A stretch of 64,000 nt of DNA from NCBI GenBank assembly GCA_001897835.1, contig MKUN01000022.1:1-64000 (forward strand), given 5' to 3'. This document shows positions 24,963-33,043 of this stretch, piece after piece. Origin of the DNA: Bacteroidetes bacterium 46-16 (GTDB taxonomy: Bacteria > Bacteroidota > Bacteroidia > Chitinophagales > Chitinophagaceae). The notes beneath the pieces were generated by a model, which was not told the origin of the DNA, made no database searches, and saw only the letters and a program-made list of their open reading frames with translations. The first letter of the stretch is position 1, and every line of letters begins with the position of its first letter. The translations under genes and the position numbers were made by a program.

Positions 24963-25841
24963 TTAGTTCCGCCTGTCGATACCCCAATATAGTTTCTGGC
25001 GTATGGTTTTCAGGAAGTTATGTTCGTCAGGTCGCACCAGCGATATGGTAAACTGCTCCTTTTTCACCGCAAGCTGCACATTACTGGTTATGGTCTCTGT
25101 CCTTGAGTCAAGGGTACATAAAAACTGTTCCGTACGGCCCTCCACCTCAAATGATATCACATTATCATCCGGCACCACGATGGAGCGCGTGTTGAGGTTA
25201 TGAGGGGCTACCGGTGTTATCACAAAGCTCGATGTTTGCGGGAACACCACCGGGCCGTTGCAGCTCAGCGAGTACCCTGTAGAGCCGGTAGGCGTGGCTA
25301 CGATCAGGCCATCGGCCCAATAGGTGTTCAGGAACTCGCCGTTCAGGTACGTGTGTATTTTGATCATCGAGGAGGAATCCTTGCGGTGCAGGGTAAATTC
25401 GTTCAGCGCAAAAGGTGCCCCGTCGAACAGGGGTATACTGCTGTCGAGGTGTATCAATGTGCGTTTCTCCAGGGTGTAGGATCCCCGCACCAGCGATAGT
25501 ATGGCCGCATCTACCTCTTCCTCCGGTATTGCTGCCAGGAAGCCCAGCCGGCCCAAATTAATACCGATAAGTGGAATATTGCTGTTGCCCACAAAACCGA
25601 CCGTATCCAGCAGCGTACCATCACCTCCCAGGCTAAAGAGCATATCGGTATGCGCGGGAAGGTCTTTCTTCCCGGTAAACAGTTGCGGTGTGCAGCCCAG
25701 CGCTATATGGGGTGCTATCCTTTCATAAAAATCCCTGTAAAAGACCATTTGCAGGTTATGCTCCTGCAGCATCTGCACTATATGCTTCAGCACAGGTATA
25801 TCCTGTTCTTCGAAAGTGCGGTTGTATATGGCTACTAACAT
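24963..25841 (-). CDS. nadK: NAD kinase
   Basis: This enzyme phosphorylates NAD to NADP in the cytoplasm. The catalytic motif GGDGTLLDT is at 72-80. The substrate-binding ALNEFTLHRKD and the C-terminal glycine-rich ATPTGSTGYSLSCNGP are both present. The 292-residue length fits the family. It is followed by the porG-like gene on the same strand with a 52-nt gap, an order also found in other Bacteroidota. The start ATG at 25841 directly precedes the Rossmann-like LVAIYNR strand. Confidence 0.95.
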   Translation of the reverse strand: MLVAIYNRTFEEQDIPVLKHIVQMLQEHNLQMVFYRDFYERIAPHIALGCTPQLFTGKKDLPAHTDMLFSLGGDGTLLDTVGFVGNSNIPLIGINLGRLGFLAAIPEEEVDAAILSLVRGSYTLEKRTLIHLDSSIPLFDGAPFALNEFTLHRKDSSSMIKIHTYLNGEFLNTYWADGLIVATPTGSTGYSLSCNGPVVFPQTSSFVITPVAPHNLNTRSIVVPDDNVISFEVEGRTEQFLCTLDSRTETITSNVQLAVKKEQFTISLVRPDEHNFLKTIRQKLYWGIDRRN

Positions 25842-25974
25842 AGGCAGATGTTTGTACGAATTTCGCGCAAATTAATCCTTTTTCCCTCATTCGGCCTTTC
25901 CTATGACCAGCATCAGCCCCCGGCAGCGGGCTATATCGCTATTATGTTGTAATTTCATTTATCGACAAGCCCAT

Positions 25975-27459
25975 ATGCATTCTCGTATCATAACACTCAT
26001 TGCCTGCTGTGCGATACTCCTTTACCTGCTGGGGTCGTGTAAGCATTCACCCTTCCCTGCCCCGGCTTCAGGCGATGGCAACTACCCGGATAGTATTGCG
26101 GCCATATTCGTTAGCAAATGCGCCACTGCGGGTTGCCACGATGCCGCCGGCTATGTGAATGCCGCCAACCTGCGCCTCGATACCTGGGAGCATCTTTTCG
26201 AGGGCTCCTCAGGAGGTGCGGAGGTGATCCCTTACAACCCCAAGTACAGTGCACTACTCTATTTTATCAATACCGATTCTAACCGCGGGCTCATGGTGCC
26301 GCCTACCATGCCCTACAATTTGCCCCCGCTCTCCGAACAGGAATATTATACCATTAAGAACTGGATAGCTGCGGGTGCCCCGGATAAGAACGGTAACATA
26401 GCCTTCGCTTCCAACCCCGATACCCGGCAGAAGATATACCTCACCCAGCAGGGCTGTGACCTTATGGCTGTCATCGATGGCAAGTCGGGGCTTATCATGC
26501 GCATATTCCCCATCGGCATTTCGCCTGTAGTAGAAGCGCCTCATTGTGTACACTTCAGTAAAGACGGTAAATATGCTTATGTGTCCTTTGCTTCCGGCAC
26601 GGGCACCCAGCAGATAGACGCCGGTAAAGACACGGTGATCGCCAGCATCGATCAACATGAAAATGGCGGCATAGCCAACATTAGCCCCGACGGGCTGCAC
26701 GTAATGGTCTCTACCTACTTAAGTAACGGACAACTGTTCGAGAACAATTTTTCCACGATGAGCGCTACGGGTACAGGTGCCAGCACATTCAACCTGCCTC
26801 ATGGCATTGCCTCCACTCCTTCCTGGGACACCTTTTATGTCACCTCGCAGAATGGCAACGTGGTATATCGCTACACGCCCGGCAAGCTACCGCCCATAGT
26901 GCTGCTGCCGCTCGATACCACACAACCTGCCGTAGCAGGCACACCGGGCTTGTACTCCGACCCGCACGAGATCATTATGACTCCCGACCAGTCCAAATTC
27001 TTCGTGACCTGCCAGAACACCAACGAGGTTCGGGTATTAGATGCGCATACCTATAAAGTACTGGCAGTAATACCTGTGGGCACAAGGCCGCAGGAGTTTG
27101 CCATTGCACCTTCGAAGCACCAACTGTTCGTAAGTTGTATTTACGATGGGGCCAATCCTAATCCCGGCTGCCTGGGTTCGGTATATGTCATAGACTATAA
27201 CACGCTGCAACTTGCAGGTGGCCCTATATACGGCGACTTCTATGAGCCCCACGGCATTGCCGTGGACGAGCAGAACAATAACCTTTATGTCGTTAGCAGC
27301 AATGTAGGCGGCGAGGGACCTCCACCTCACCATGTGTCGGAGTGCGGCGACAGGGCCGGCTGGTACAGCATTTACGACCTCAGCACCCTTCAGCCCCGTA
27401 ACCACTGGCGTTACCAGACGGGCAATGCGCCCTACTCAGCCGATACGAGGTTCAGGTAA
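25975..27459 (+). CDS. Lipoprotein with c-type cytochrome-like domain and YncE-type beta-propeller
   Basis: A lipoprotein signal (IITLIACCAILLYLLGSC) is followed by a heme-binding-like domain. That domain holds CATAGCH, a Cx4CH variant of the c-type motif, and a possible distal ligand in RGLMVPPTMP. It resembles the planctomycete/Bacteroidota cytochrome C-like domains with SLLYFI and LSEQEYYTIKNWIAAGAP. A seven-bladed propeller of YncE/lactonase kind follows (IDGKSGLIMRIFPIGISPV, SPDGLHVMVSTY, TPDQSKFFVTCQNTNEVRVLD). The protein has 494 residues. ATG at 25975 starts the signal peptide; an upstream in-frame start at 25903 is not supported. A surface or periplasmic redox or binding role is inferred. 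Confidence 0.75.
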   Translation: MHSRIITLIACCAILLYLLGSCKHSPFPAPASGDGNYPDSIAAIFVSKCATAGCHDAAGYVNAANLRLDTWEHLFEGSSGGAEVIPYNPKYSALLYFINTDSNRGLMVPPTMPYNLPPLSEQEYYTIKNWIAAGAPDKNGNIAFASNPDTRQKIYLTQQGCDLMAVIDGKSGLIMRIFPIGISPVVEAPHCVHFSKDGKYAYVSFASGTGTQQIDAGKDTVIASIDQHENGGIANISPDGLHVMVSTYLSNGQLFENNFSTMSATGTGASTFNLPHGIASTPSWDTFYVTSQNGNVVYRYTPGKLPPIVLLPLDTTQPAVAGTPGLYSDPHEIIMTPDQSKFFVTCQNTNEVRVLDAHTYKVLAVIPVGTRPQEFAIAPSKHQLFVSCIYDGANPNPGCLGSVYVIDYNTLQLAGGPIYGDFYEPHGIAVDEQNNNLYVVSSNVGGEGPPPHHVSECGDRAGWYSIYDLSTLQPRNHWRYQTGNAPYSADTRFR

Positions 27460-27502
27460 CCGCCTGCTTGTGCGCTTATGGGCAATCCACTAAATTTGCT
27501 CC

Positions 27503-27841
27503 ATGCTTAGCATCTCCCTGCACGGTATCCGTATACATGCCCCGATAGGTATGTACCCGGAAGAGCGCATACATGGCAATGACTTCGAGATAGACGTGGA
27601 TATATATATACCGGTGAACAATGACCTGCCCTGGCCCTTCGTGGATTACAGCATGATACAAAACACCGTAGCTACCATCTTCGCACAGCCGGGTGAATTA
27701 CTGGAGACCTTTGTGCGCGAGATACATGAAAGCCTGAAAAAGCAGGTGCCCACTGCAGAAAAGATCAGGGTGTGCATCCGGAAGATGAACCCACCTATGC
27801 CCGGCGATATACGCTATGCGCAGGTGTGCTACGAAGCTTAA
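27503..27841 (+). CDS. folB: Dihydroneopterin aldolase
   Basis: This is a folate biosynthesis enzyme that converts 7,8-dihydroneopterin to 6-hydroxymethyl-dihydropterin. The 112-residue length fits FolB. Conserved segments are SLHGIRIHAPIGMYPEER, VDYSMIQNTVATIF and LLETFVREIHESL, with the lysine and glutamate of the active site in KIRVCIRKMNPPMPGDI. Its TAA stop overlaps the purL stop (TAA on the other strand) by 4 nt. No other folate genes are in the window. Confidence 0.92.
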   Translation: MLSISLHGIRIHAPIGMYPEERIHGNDFEIDVDIYIPVNNDLPWPFVDYSMIQNTVATIFAQPGELLETFVREIHESLKKQVPTAEKIRVCIRKMNPPMPGDIRYAQVCYEA

Positions 27842-30045
27842 TTACTCAACAGCTTTTCCAGTGCAGTGTCATAGGCCTCTTTCCAATCGCTGATGTAGCC
27901 CCATGTTTCGTGGTCTATCTTAATAGCGCCATCGGCATTTACCGTACCTATTTTGGTGCAGGGCATTCCCTTCAGTTCGGCTTCGAACATGGCATGCACT
28001 GCGGGATTGACACTTACCACTACGCGGCTCTGGGCCTCGCCAAAGAGGAAGGCATCTTTACGGATATCCTTATCGGTATCGATACTGAAGCCATGGCCAT
28101 CGCTGCTCATGGCGCTTTCTAAAAGCGTGGTGAACAGGCCGCCTTCCGAAACATCGTGGGCGGAATTGATAAGTTTTTCGCTGATGAGGTTGATCACGGT
28201 TTCCTGCAGTTGTGCCTCTTCGTCCATATCGAAGTGCGGTGCAGGGCTATGGGTGATGCCTACTATATGATGCAGGTAATCGCTGCAATTGATATCATTA
28301 CGGTTAACGCCCAGCACGTAGATGAGGTCGCCGGCGTGCTTGAAGTTGAGGCTCATCTTCTGCTCCAGCGTATCGAGCACACCCACCATGCCTATTGTGG
28401 GCGTGGGGTACACGGGGCCGTCCTCGCTCTGGTTGTAGAAGCTCACGTTACCACCCGTAACCGGCGTACCCAGCCTGGTACAGGCGGTGGTCATGCCCTT
28501 GATGGCGTGCACGAACTGGTAATATACCTCGGGATTGTAGGGGTTGCCAAAGTTGAGGCAATTGGTGATGGCCACTGGCAGGCCGCCGCTGCACACTATG
28601 TTGCGGGCTGCTTCGCTCACCGCTATCATACCGCCCTTATAGGGATCGGCCCATACGTAGCGGCTGTTGCAATCAGTTGTTACGGCAAGGCCTTTTTTGC
28701 TATCGTGCACGCGCACTACTGCGGCATCGCTGGGGCAATTGGTATGGGTATTGCCCGTCATTACCATGCTATCGTACTGCTCCCATATCCAGCGCTTGCT
28801 GGCTATATTGGGAAGCTGCACCAACTGGTAGGCCACGTCCTTAAGGTCGGCAGGTACGGGCACTGTATCGGGGTTGAATTTGTTGATCTCCGCAAAGTAT
28901 TTGGGTTCGCTGTACTCGCGCTCGTACACGGGCGCGCCGCCACCCAGCACCATGCTTTCAGCAGGCACATCGGCCACCAGCTCGCCATGCATATAATACT
29001 TCAGGTTCTTGTCTTTGGTCACTTCGCCAATCTGCACGCAGTGGATGTCCCACTTATCAAATATCTTCTGCACATCGGCCTCGCGGCCTTTCTTCACTAC
29101 TACCAGCATGCGCTCCTGGCTCTCGCTGAGCAGCATTTCCCAGGGCTTCATATTGTCCTGGCGGCAGGGTACTTTATCGAGGTGGATGATCATGCCGTGC
29201 TCGCCCTTGGCGCTCATCTCGCTGGTGCTGCAGGTGATGCCCGCTGCACCCATATCCTGCATGCCGATAACGGCGCCGGTAGGTATTACCTCGAGGCAGG
29301 CCTCGAGCAGTTTCTTTTCTTCGAAGGGATCGCCTACCTGCACGGCGGGCAGTTGCTCGGCACTGCTCTCGCTGATATCGGCACTGGCGAATGATGCACC
29401 GCCTATGCCATCTTTACCGGTGGAGGCACCTACGATGAACACCGGGTTGCCCTCGCCATAGGATGTGGCGCTGACGGTTTGCCCTGCCTTTACCACGCCC
29501 ACGCTCATGGCGTTGACGAGGGGATTGGTCTGGTAGCAGTTCTCATAATATACCTCGCCCGCTACCGTTGGCACACCGAAGCAGTTGCCATAGTGACCGA
29601 TACCTTTTACCACACCTTTTAGCAACCATTTGGTCTTAGGGTTGTCCATCTTGCCGAAGCGCAAAGAGTTGAGCGAGGCTATGGGCCTTGCCCCCATGGT
29701 GAAGATATCGCGGTGTATGCCGCCCACGCCGGTGGCCGCACCCTGGAAGGGCTCGATGGCCGAGGGGTGATTGTGGCTCTCGATCTTGAAGACGCAGCCG
29801 AGGCCATCGCCTATATCCACGAGGCCGGCGTTCTCCTCACCTGCCTTTACGAGCAGGCGCTCGCCCTCGCGGGGGAGGGTCTTGAGCCATTTTATGGAAT
29901 TTTTGTAGCTGCAATGCTCGCTCCACATTACGGAGTACATGGCTACTTCATTGAAATTGGGCGTGCGGCCCAATACTTCACATATCTTCTGGAATTCTTC
30001 TTCGCGGAGGCCCAGCTTAACGGCCTGCTCGACAGTTGCTTGCAT
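27838..30045 (-). CDS. purL: Phosphoribosylformylglycinamidine synthase subunit PurL
   Basis: This is the fourth step of purine synthesis: FGAR + Gln + ATP to FGAM. The 735-residue, small-type PurL has no glutaminase domain, so PurQ and PurS should be encoded elsewhere. Motifs include FNEVAMYSVMWSEHCSYKNS near the start, VFKIESHNHPSAIEPFQGAATGVGGI, GIGHYGNCFGVPTVAGE and the ATP-site segment EKLINSAHDVSEGGLFTTLLESA. ATG at 30045 gives the expected N-terminus; the extension to 30060 would add only MYFCA. A -7 box lies immediately upstream of the start codon (30050-30057). Confidence 0.95.
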   Translation of the reverse strand: MQATVEQAVKLGLREEEFQKICEVLGRTPNFNEVAMYSVMWSEHCSYKNSIKWLKTLPREGERLLVKAGEENAGLVDIGDGLGCVFKIESHNHPSAIEPFQGAATGVGGIHRDIFTMGARPIASLNSLRFGKMDNPKTKWLLKGVVKGIGHYGNCFGVPTVAGEVYYENCYQTNPLVNAMSVGVVKAGQTVSATSYGEGNPVFIVGASTGKDGIGGASFASADISESSAEQLPAVQVGDPFEEKKLLEACLEVIPTGAVIGMQDMGAAGITCSTSEMSAKGEHGMIIHLDKVPCRQDNMKPWEMLLSESQERMLVVVKKGREADVQKIFDKWDIHCVQIGEVTKDKNLKYYMHGELVADVPAESMVLGGGAPVYEREYSEPKYFAEINKFNPDTVPVPADLKDVAYQLVQLPNIASKRWIWEQYDSMVMTGNTHTNCPSDAAVVRVHDSKKGLAVTTDCNSRYVWADPYKGGMIAVSEAARNIVCSGGLPVAITNCLNFGNPYNPEVYYQFVHAIKGMTTACTRLGTPVTGGNVSFYNQSEDGPVYPTPTIGMVGVLDTLEQKMSLNFKHAGDLIYVLGVNRNDINCSDYLHHIVGITHSPAPHFDMDEEAQLQETVINLISEKLINSAHDVSEGGLFTTLLESAMSSDGHGFSIDTDKDIRKDAFLFGEAQSRVVVSVNPAVHAMFEAELKGMPCTKIGTVNADGAIKIDHETWGYISDWKEAYDTALEKLLSN

Positions 30046-30049
30046 GGCG

Positions 30050-30057
30050 CAAAAGTA
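30050..30057 (-). promoter_or_regulatory. -7 promoter box abutting the purL start codon
   Basis: TACTTTTG on the minus strand fits TAnnTTTG. Four bases (CGCC) separate it from the ATG at 30045, so transcription would begin at or near the start codon. The same 12-mer TACTTTTGCGCC occurs upstream of ychF. Confidence 0.45.
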
Positions 30058-30138
30058 CATTTTTTAAGGTTTATAAATAGGTGTGGATTCGGTCCATATA
30101 CCTACTGTCTGCTTCTTGTTATATTAAGTTCTTTAATT

Positions 30139-30281
30139 ATTTCCGGTTGTATTTCCGCTTTGAGTTATTTCCGGTTTCCAATGGCCTCATCGGCCGAAAG
30201 CCGCTCCTGTGGCTTCATATTAAATTGTGGAATTATTTCTGGTCATTTCCGCTTTACCGGAAATAATGCCCCGGCGGAAAT
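30139..30281. repeat. Cluster of seven ATTTCCGG-like repeats in the purL-darT intergenic region
   Basis: Five direct copies (ATTTCCGG/C/TGG at 30139, 30151, 30167, 30235 and 30245) and two inverted copies (CCGGAAAT at 30257 and GCGGAAAT at 30274) lie within 143 bp, with starts 10 to 68 nt apart. Between 30232 and 30267, ATTATTTCTGGT and ACCGGAAATAAT form a 12-bp hairpin with one G-U pair and a 12-nt loop. The rest of the 406-bp gap (30046-30451) holds no gene that I can support. Operator cluster or mobile-element remnant are both possible. Confidence 0.6.
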
Positions 30282-30451
30282 TTGATATGCTATATGCGTT
30301 GTAGATATTCCCATTGCGATACAAGGTTTTAGTTAGGCTAAAGATACGAAATGGGGGGAGGGGGTTCCAAATAAGGATATCCACATTGTCAAACTAACTT
30401 CTAGTATGCTTTAGGAAAGAATTGTAAATTGTGTGCAGAACAATGGAGTAA

Positions 30452-31108
30452 ATGGATTTGGCGACAATCAAAATATACAGAATGACTCACATTGAGAATG
30501 TACCACATATTTTGGAACACGGGATCACCCATAAAACGTCGCCAAATGCTAACCCTGAATTCAGAACTATTGGAGATGTGAGTTTGATAAGTACACGAAG
30601 CACTAGAGCAGTTGCAATAGACAATGGAGATTTTCTCAATTTTGGTGCACCTACTATTGTATTAGGTGATTTCATCCCATTTTATTTTGGAGTAAAAATG
30701 CCCATGTTGTACGTGATCCAAAATGGAGGCAATTTTGTACAGCAAGCGACACCTCCAAAGGATATAGTTTATCTTGTTTGCTCTATAAATAAAATAATTA
30801 AATCAGGGTTAACTTGCTATTTCTCCGATGGACACGCCACTGACCATTTAACTACTTTTTATGATGACAGCAAAATAAAAGATCTTCCTAATATTATAGA
30901 TTGGACAGCTATAACTACAGCTTATTGGGGTGGACAGGAAAATCTAAATATCAAACGCAAAAAACAGGCGGAGTTTTTGGTTTCGGATGATATCCCTGTG
31001 GATGATATTATCGGGTTCGGATGTTATAATGAATCTGCAAAGAAAAAATTGTTAGAAATGGGCATTGCGGACGAAAAGGTCAAGGTAATTTCAGGAGCAT
31101 ATTTTTAA
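30452..31108 (+). CDS. darT: DarT-type DNA thymidine ADP-ribosyltransferase toxin
   Basis: DarT transfers ADP-ribose from NAD+ to thymine in single-stranded DNA, blocking replication. The 218-residue protein shows the family order: His13 in YRMTHIENVPHILEHGI, Arg49/Arg52 in STRSTRAVAI, the hallmark FIPFYFGVKMPMLYVI (74-89) and the catalytic Glu174 in KKQAEFLV. ATG at 30452 is preferred because it places His13 as in characterised DarT and an upstream ATG runs into a stop. darG follows 9 nt downstream. A/T-ending codons contrast with purL. Modified bases and target sequence here are unknown. Confidence 0.9.
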   Translation: MDLATIKIYRMTHIENVPHILEHGITHKTSPNANPEFRTIGDVSLISTRSTRAVAIDNGDFLNFGAPTIVLGDFIPFYFGVKMPMLYVIQNGGNFVQQATPPKDIVYLVCSINKIIKSGLTCYFSDGHATDHLTTFYDDSKIKDLPNIIDWTAITTAYWGGQENLNIKRKKQAEFLVSDDIPVDDIIGFGCYNESAKKKLLEMGIADEKVKVISGAYF

Positions 31109-31117
31109 GGTAATTAG

Positions 31118-32146
31118 ATGATAAAATACGTAACAGGAGACATTTTAGAAAGCAGTGCGCAGGCACTCATTAATACCGTCAATACAGTGGGAGTGATGGG
31201 AAAAGGTATTGCTCTGCAATTTAAAAAAGCATTTCCAACTAATTTCAAAGCATACATTGATGCATGTAAACGTGGCGAAGTGAAAGTGGGTAAACTATTC
31301 GTAACAAAAGATAAAAACTTAAACACCGGAGAAAAAATAATTATCAATTTTCCGACAAAAACCGATTGGCGTAAGCCCTCTGAATACAGTTATATTGATC
31401 AAGGATTAGATAATTTGACCCACGTTATTCAAGCTTATAATATAAAAAGTATTGCAATTCCACCGCTGGGCGCCGGAAATGGGGGTTTAGATTGGGAAAG
31501 GGTAAAAAAAATGATTGAACACAAATTCAGCGGTTCAGAAATTGATGTGTTCGTGTACGAGCCTACAAAAGAGATTAAAGAACATTTAAAATCAGAAAGG
31601 ATTAAGCTTACAGATGCACGGGCATTATTGCTTTATGTTCTTTACGATCTGGTTAGGAATGGAGAATTTGCATCTGAATTTTCAAGTGAGAAAGTCTGCT
31701 ATTTTTTGCAAAAATTTGGAGCAAAAAAATATTTCAAATTGACTTTTGAGCCAAATTTTTATGGTCCTTATTCAGGCAAGGTTAGGTTCGTTCTGAATGT
31801 TTTGAATGGCAGTTATATAATGGGATATAGTGACATGAATAAGAAACCCTTTGAACCGCTAACGTTGGTTGCAGATGGCTACAATTCTGTCAAAGAACAT
31901 ATAGAAGCCAATAGCGAACTAAATGATATTGCAAATACGACAATGAAATTTTTAAACGGCTTTTACTCCGAATTTGCTTTGGAACTCCTTTCGTCAATTG
32001 ACTATATTGCTACTACCAATAAAACGTTTGAGATTGATGTAATCTCTCAGGGATTGGAAAAATGGAGTGATAGAAAACGTAGCCTTTTTTCAGATAAAAA
32101 ATATATAGAAATTACGACCCGCCATTTGAAAGAATTTTTAGCTTAG
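31118..32146 (+). CDS. darG: DarG macrodomain antitoxin
   Basis: DarG reverses DarT modification with its N-terminal macrodomain and also binds the toxin. The macrodomain spans about 1-155: VTGDILESSAQALINTVNTVG, GVMGKGIALQFKKAFP and AIPPLGAGNGGLDW carry the ADP-ribose site. The C-terminal domain (about 160-342, KLTDARALLLYVLYDLVRNGEF onward) matches the DarG C-terminal region that neutralises the toxin. At 342 residues it has full length for the family. It forms a two-gene operon with darT. Codon use is AT-rich like darT. Confidence 0.9.
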   Translation: MIKYVTGDILESSAQALINTVNTVGVMGKGIALQFKKAFPTNFKAYIDACKRGEVKVGKLFVTKDKNLNTGEKIIINFPTKTDWRKPSEYSYIDQGLDNLTHVIQAYNIKSIAIPPLGAGNGGLDWERVKKMIEHKFSGSEIDVFVYEPTKEIKEHLKSERIKLTDARALLLYVLYDLVRNGEFASEFSSEKVCYFLQKFGAKKYFKLTFEPNFYGPYSGKVRFVLNVLNGSYIMGYSDMNKKPFEPLTLVADGYNSVKEHIEANSELNDIANTTMKFLNGFYSEFALELLSSIDYIATTNKTFEIDVISQGLEKWSDRKRSLFSDKKYIEITTRHLKEFLA

Positions 32147-32165
32147 TTATTTAATCTTTTCTGCC

Positions 32166-32190
32166 GTTGTTGGTGTTCCTCACCAACAAC
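32166..32190. repeat. Perfect 10-bp palindrome downstream of darG
   Basis: GTTGTTGGTG and CACCAACAAC flank a TTCCT loop. No T run follows on either strand, so a typical intrinsic terminator is not supported. It lies 20 nt after darG and 31 nt before the end of the convergent hypothetical gene, and might be a REP-like element or an atypical terminator. Confidence 0.5.
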
Positions 32191-32221
32191 CGAAGCGCGC
32201 ATGATAATGAGTCCTTAACTA

Positions 32222-32545
32222 TTAAACACTCTGATATTTAAGCATCACTTGGTGCTGATTAGCTTTCCATCCCTGGCCTTTAAAAATTTCCTTATCTGCT
32301 GTACGCCATATGAATTCATATTGCGAGGTGCTTCCTAACTTTATCTCCAGTTCACAAGGTTGATTAGTATTCCCCAAATCAAAATAAAAACAATCATATA
32401 GCCCTATAATATCCGTAGTATCACCTGTCCTCTTTCTGGCAATTTCATTGTATATTTTATTGCCCGTATCGTCGTTAGCATAGGTACCGTTTAAGCATCC
32501 ATCCGGTAATATTTCGTAAACCTGAACTCCTTGTGTTTTTGCCAT
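32222..32545 (-). CDS. Hypothetical protein, 107 residues
   Basis: I do not recognise this protein. It has no signal peptide or membrane helix and is rich in polar residues. Several Trp, Tyr and Phe positions (LYDCFYFDLGN, YEFIWRTADKEIFKG) and two cysteines may form a small beta domain. It stands alone, convergent to darG, in the AT-rich accessory segment. A real gene is likely because it is the longest frame in this stretch and has a start with few alternatives; the function is unknown. A link to DarTG is possible but unsupported. Confidence 0.5.
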   Translation of the reverse strand: MAKTQGVQVYEILPDGCLNGTYANDDTGNKIYNEIARKRTGDTTDIIGLYDCFYFDLGNTNQPCELEIKLGSTSQYEFIWRTADKEIFKGQGWKANQHQVMLKYQSV

Positions 32546-33043
32546 AACAATTATTTTATAAAAATAAATAATCCTTCTACTCCTTAATAAAGCACTACTA
32601 TTAGCTGCTCCTCAATCCATAACCAAAGCCATCACAATGCCCAGGAAGCAAAGCAATAGCACCGCTATAAAAAATGCCCTTTCGCCATAGGTGAACGGCC
32701 TCATACGTAATAGCATTTGGTGGCTACAAAATACGGCATGCGGGAGGTGCGGGACAAGGGGAAAAACACCCATTTTTATTTGCAGGCTGTACGCCGGAGC
32801 AGGGAGCAGGGTACCACGACTAGCCGGTACAGGTATAAGCCACATATTTTTATTAAAAAATACCTGTTTTACCCTTTGCAGGCGTGATTTTGTTATCATT
32901 TGGCCGAATTTAAAAAGACCGGTTGATGGAAAAGTGTTCCAAGTGTATTAGTTTTCCGTGCATCACCATTTAAAAGGGCAACAAATCGGGCGTATATTAC
33001 CCCTTATATGCATGATCTATTGCTTATCAAAAAAGCTTGACCC
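32546..33043. other. Intergenic stretch, no confident gene
   Basis: Only weak frames are present. On the minus strand a 95-codon frame (32612-32899) ends in a possible membrane helix (RPFTYGERAFFIAVLLLCFL, about 30 codons from an internal Met at 32704 to 32612). Its upstream part looks random. On the plus strand a competing frame of 86 codons overlaps it. No tRNA, transposase or terminator was seen. Confidence 0.3.
32612..32704 (-). CDS. Possible small membrane peptide (30 residues)
   Basis: From an internal Met at 32704 the frame reads as a short peptide with a basic N-terminal part (MRPFTYGER) and one hydrophobic helix (AFFIAVLLLCFLGIVMALVMD). It could be a single-pass micropeptide. The frame is open further upstream to 32899, but that part has no coding character, and expression is undetermined. 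Low confidence. Confidence 0.2.
   Translation of the reverse strand: MRPFTYGERAFFIAVLLLCFLGIVMALVMD

Noticed and set aside
27598-27611. ATATATATATA tract inside folB
   Set aside because: It encodes the normal DIYIPV segment of the protein; short and not a functional repeat.
28156-29394. Open frame of 412 codons on the plus strand
   Set aside because: It is fully antisense to purL, whose protein is unmistakable. The translated sequence is His- and Ala-rich with no domain pattern.
32691-32951. 86-codon plus-strand frame in the gap after the DarTG island
   Set aside because: It has no recognisable protein, competes with another weak frame on the other strand and has no promoter.
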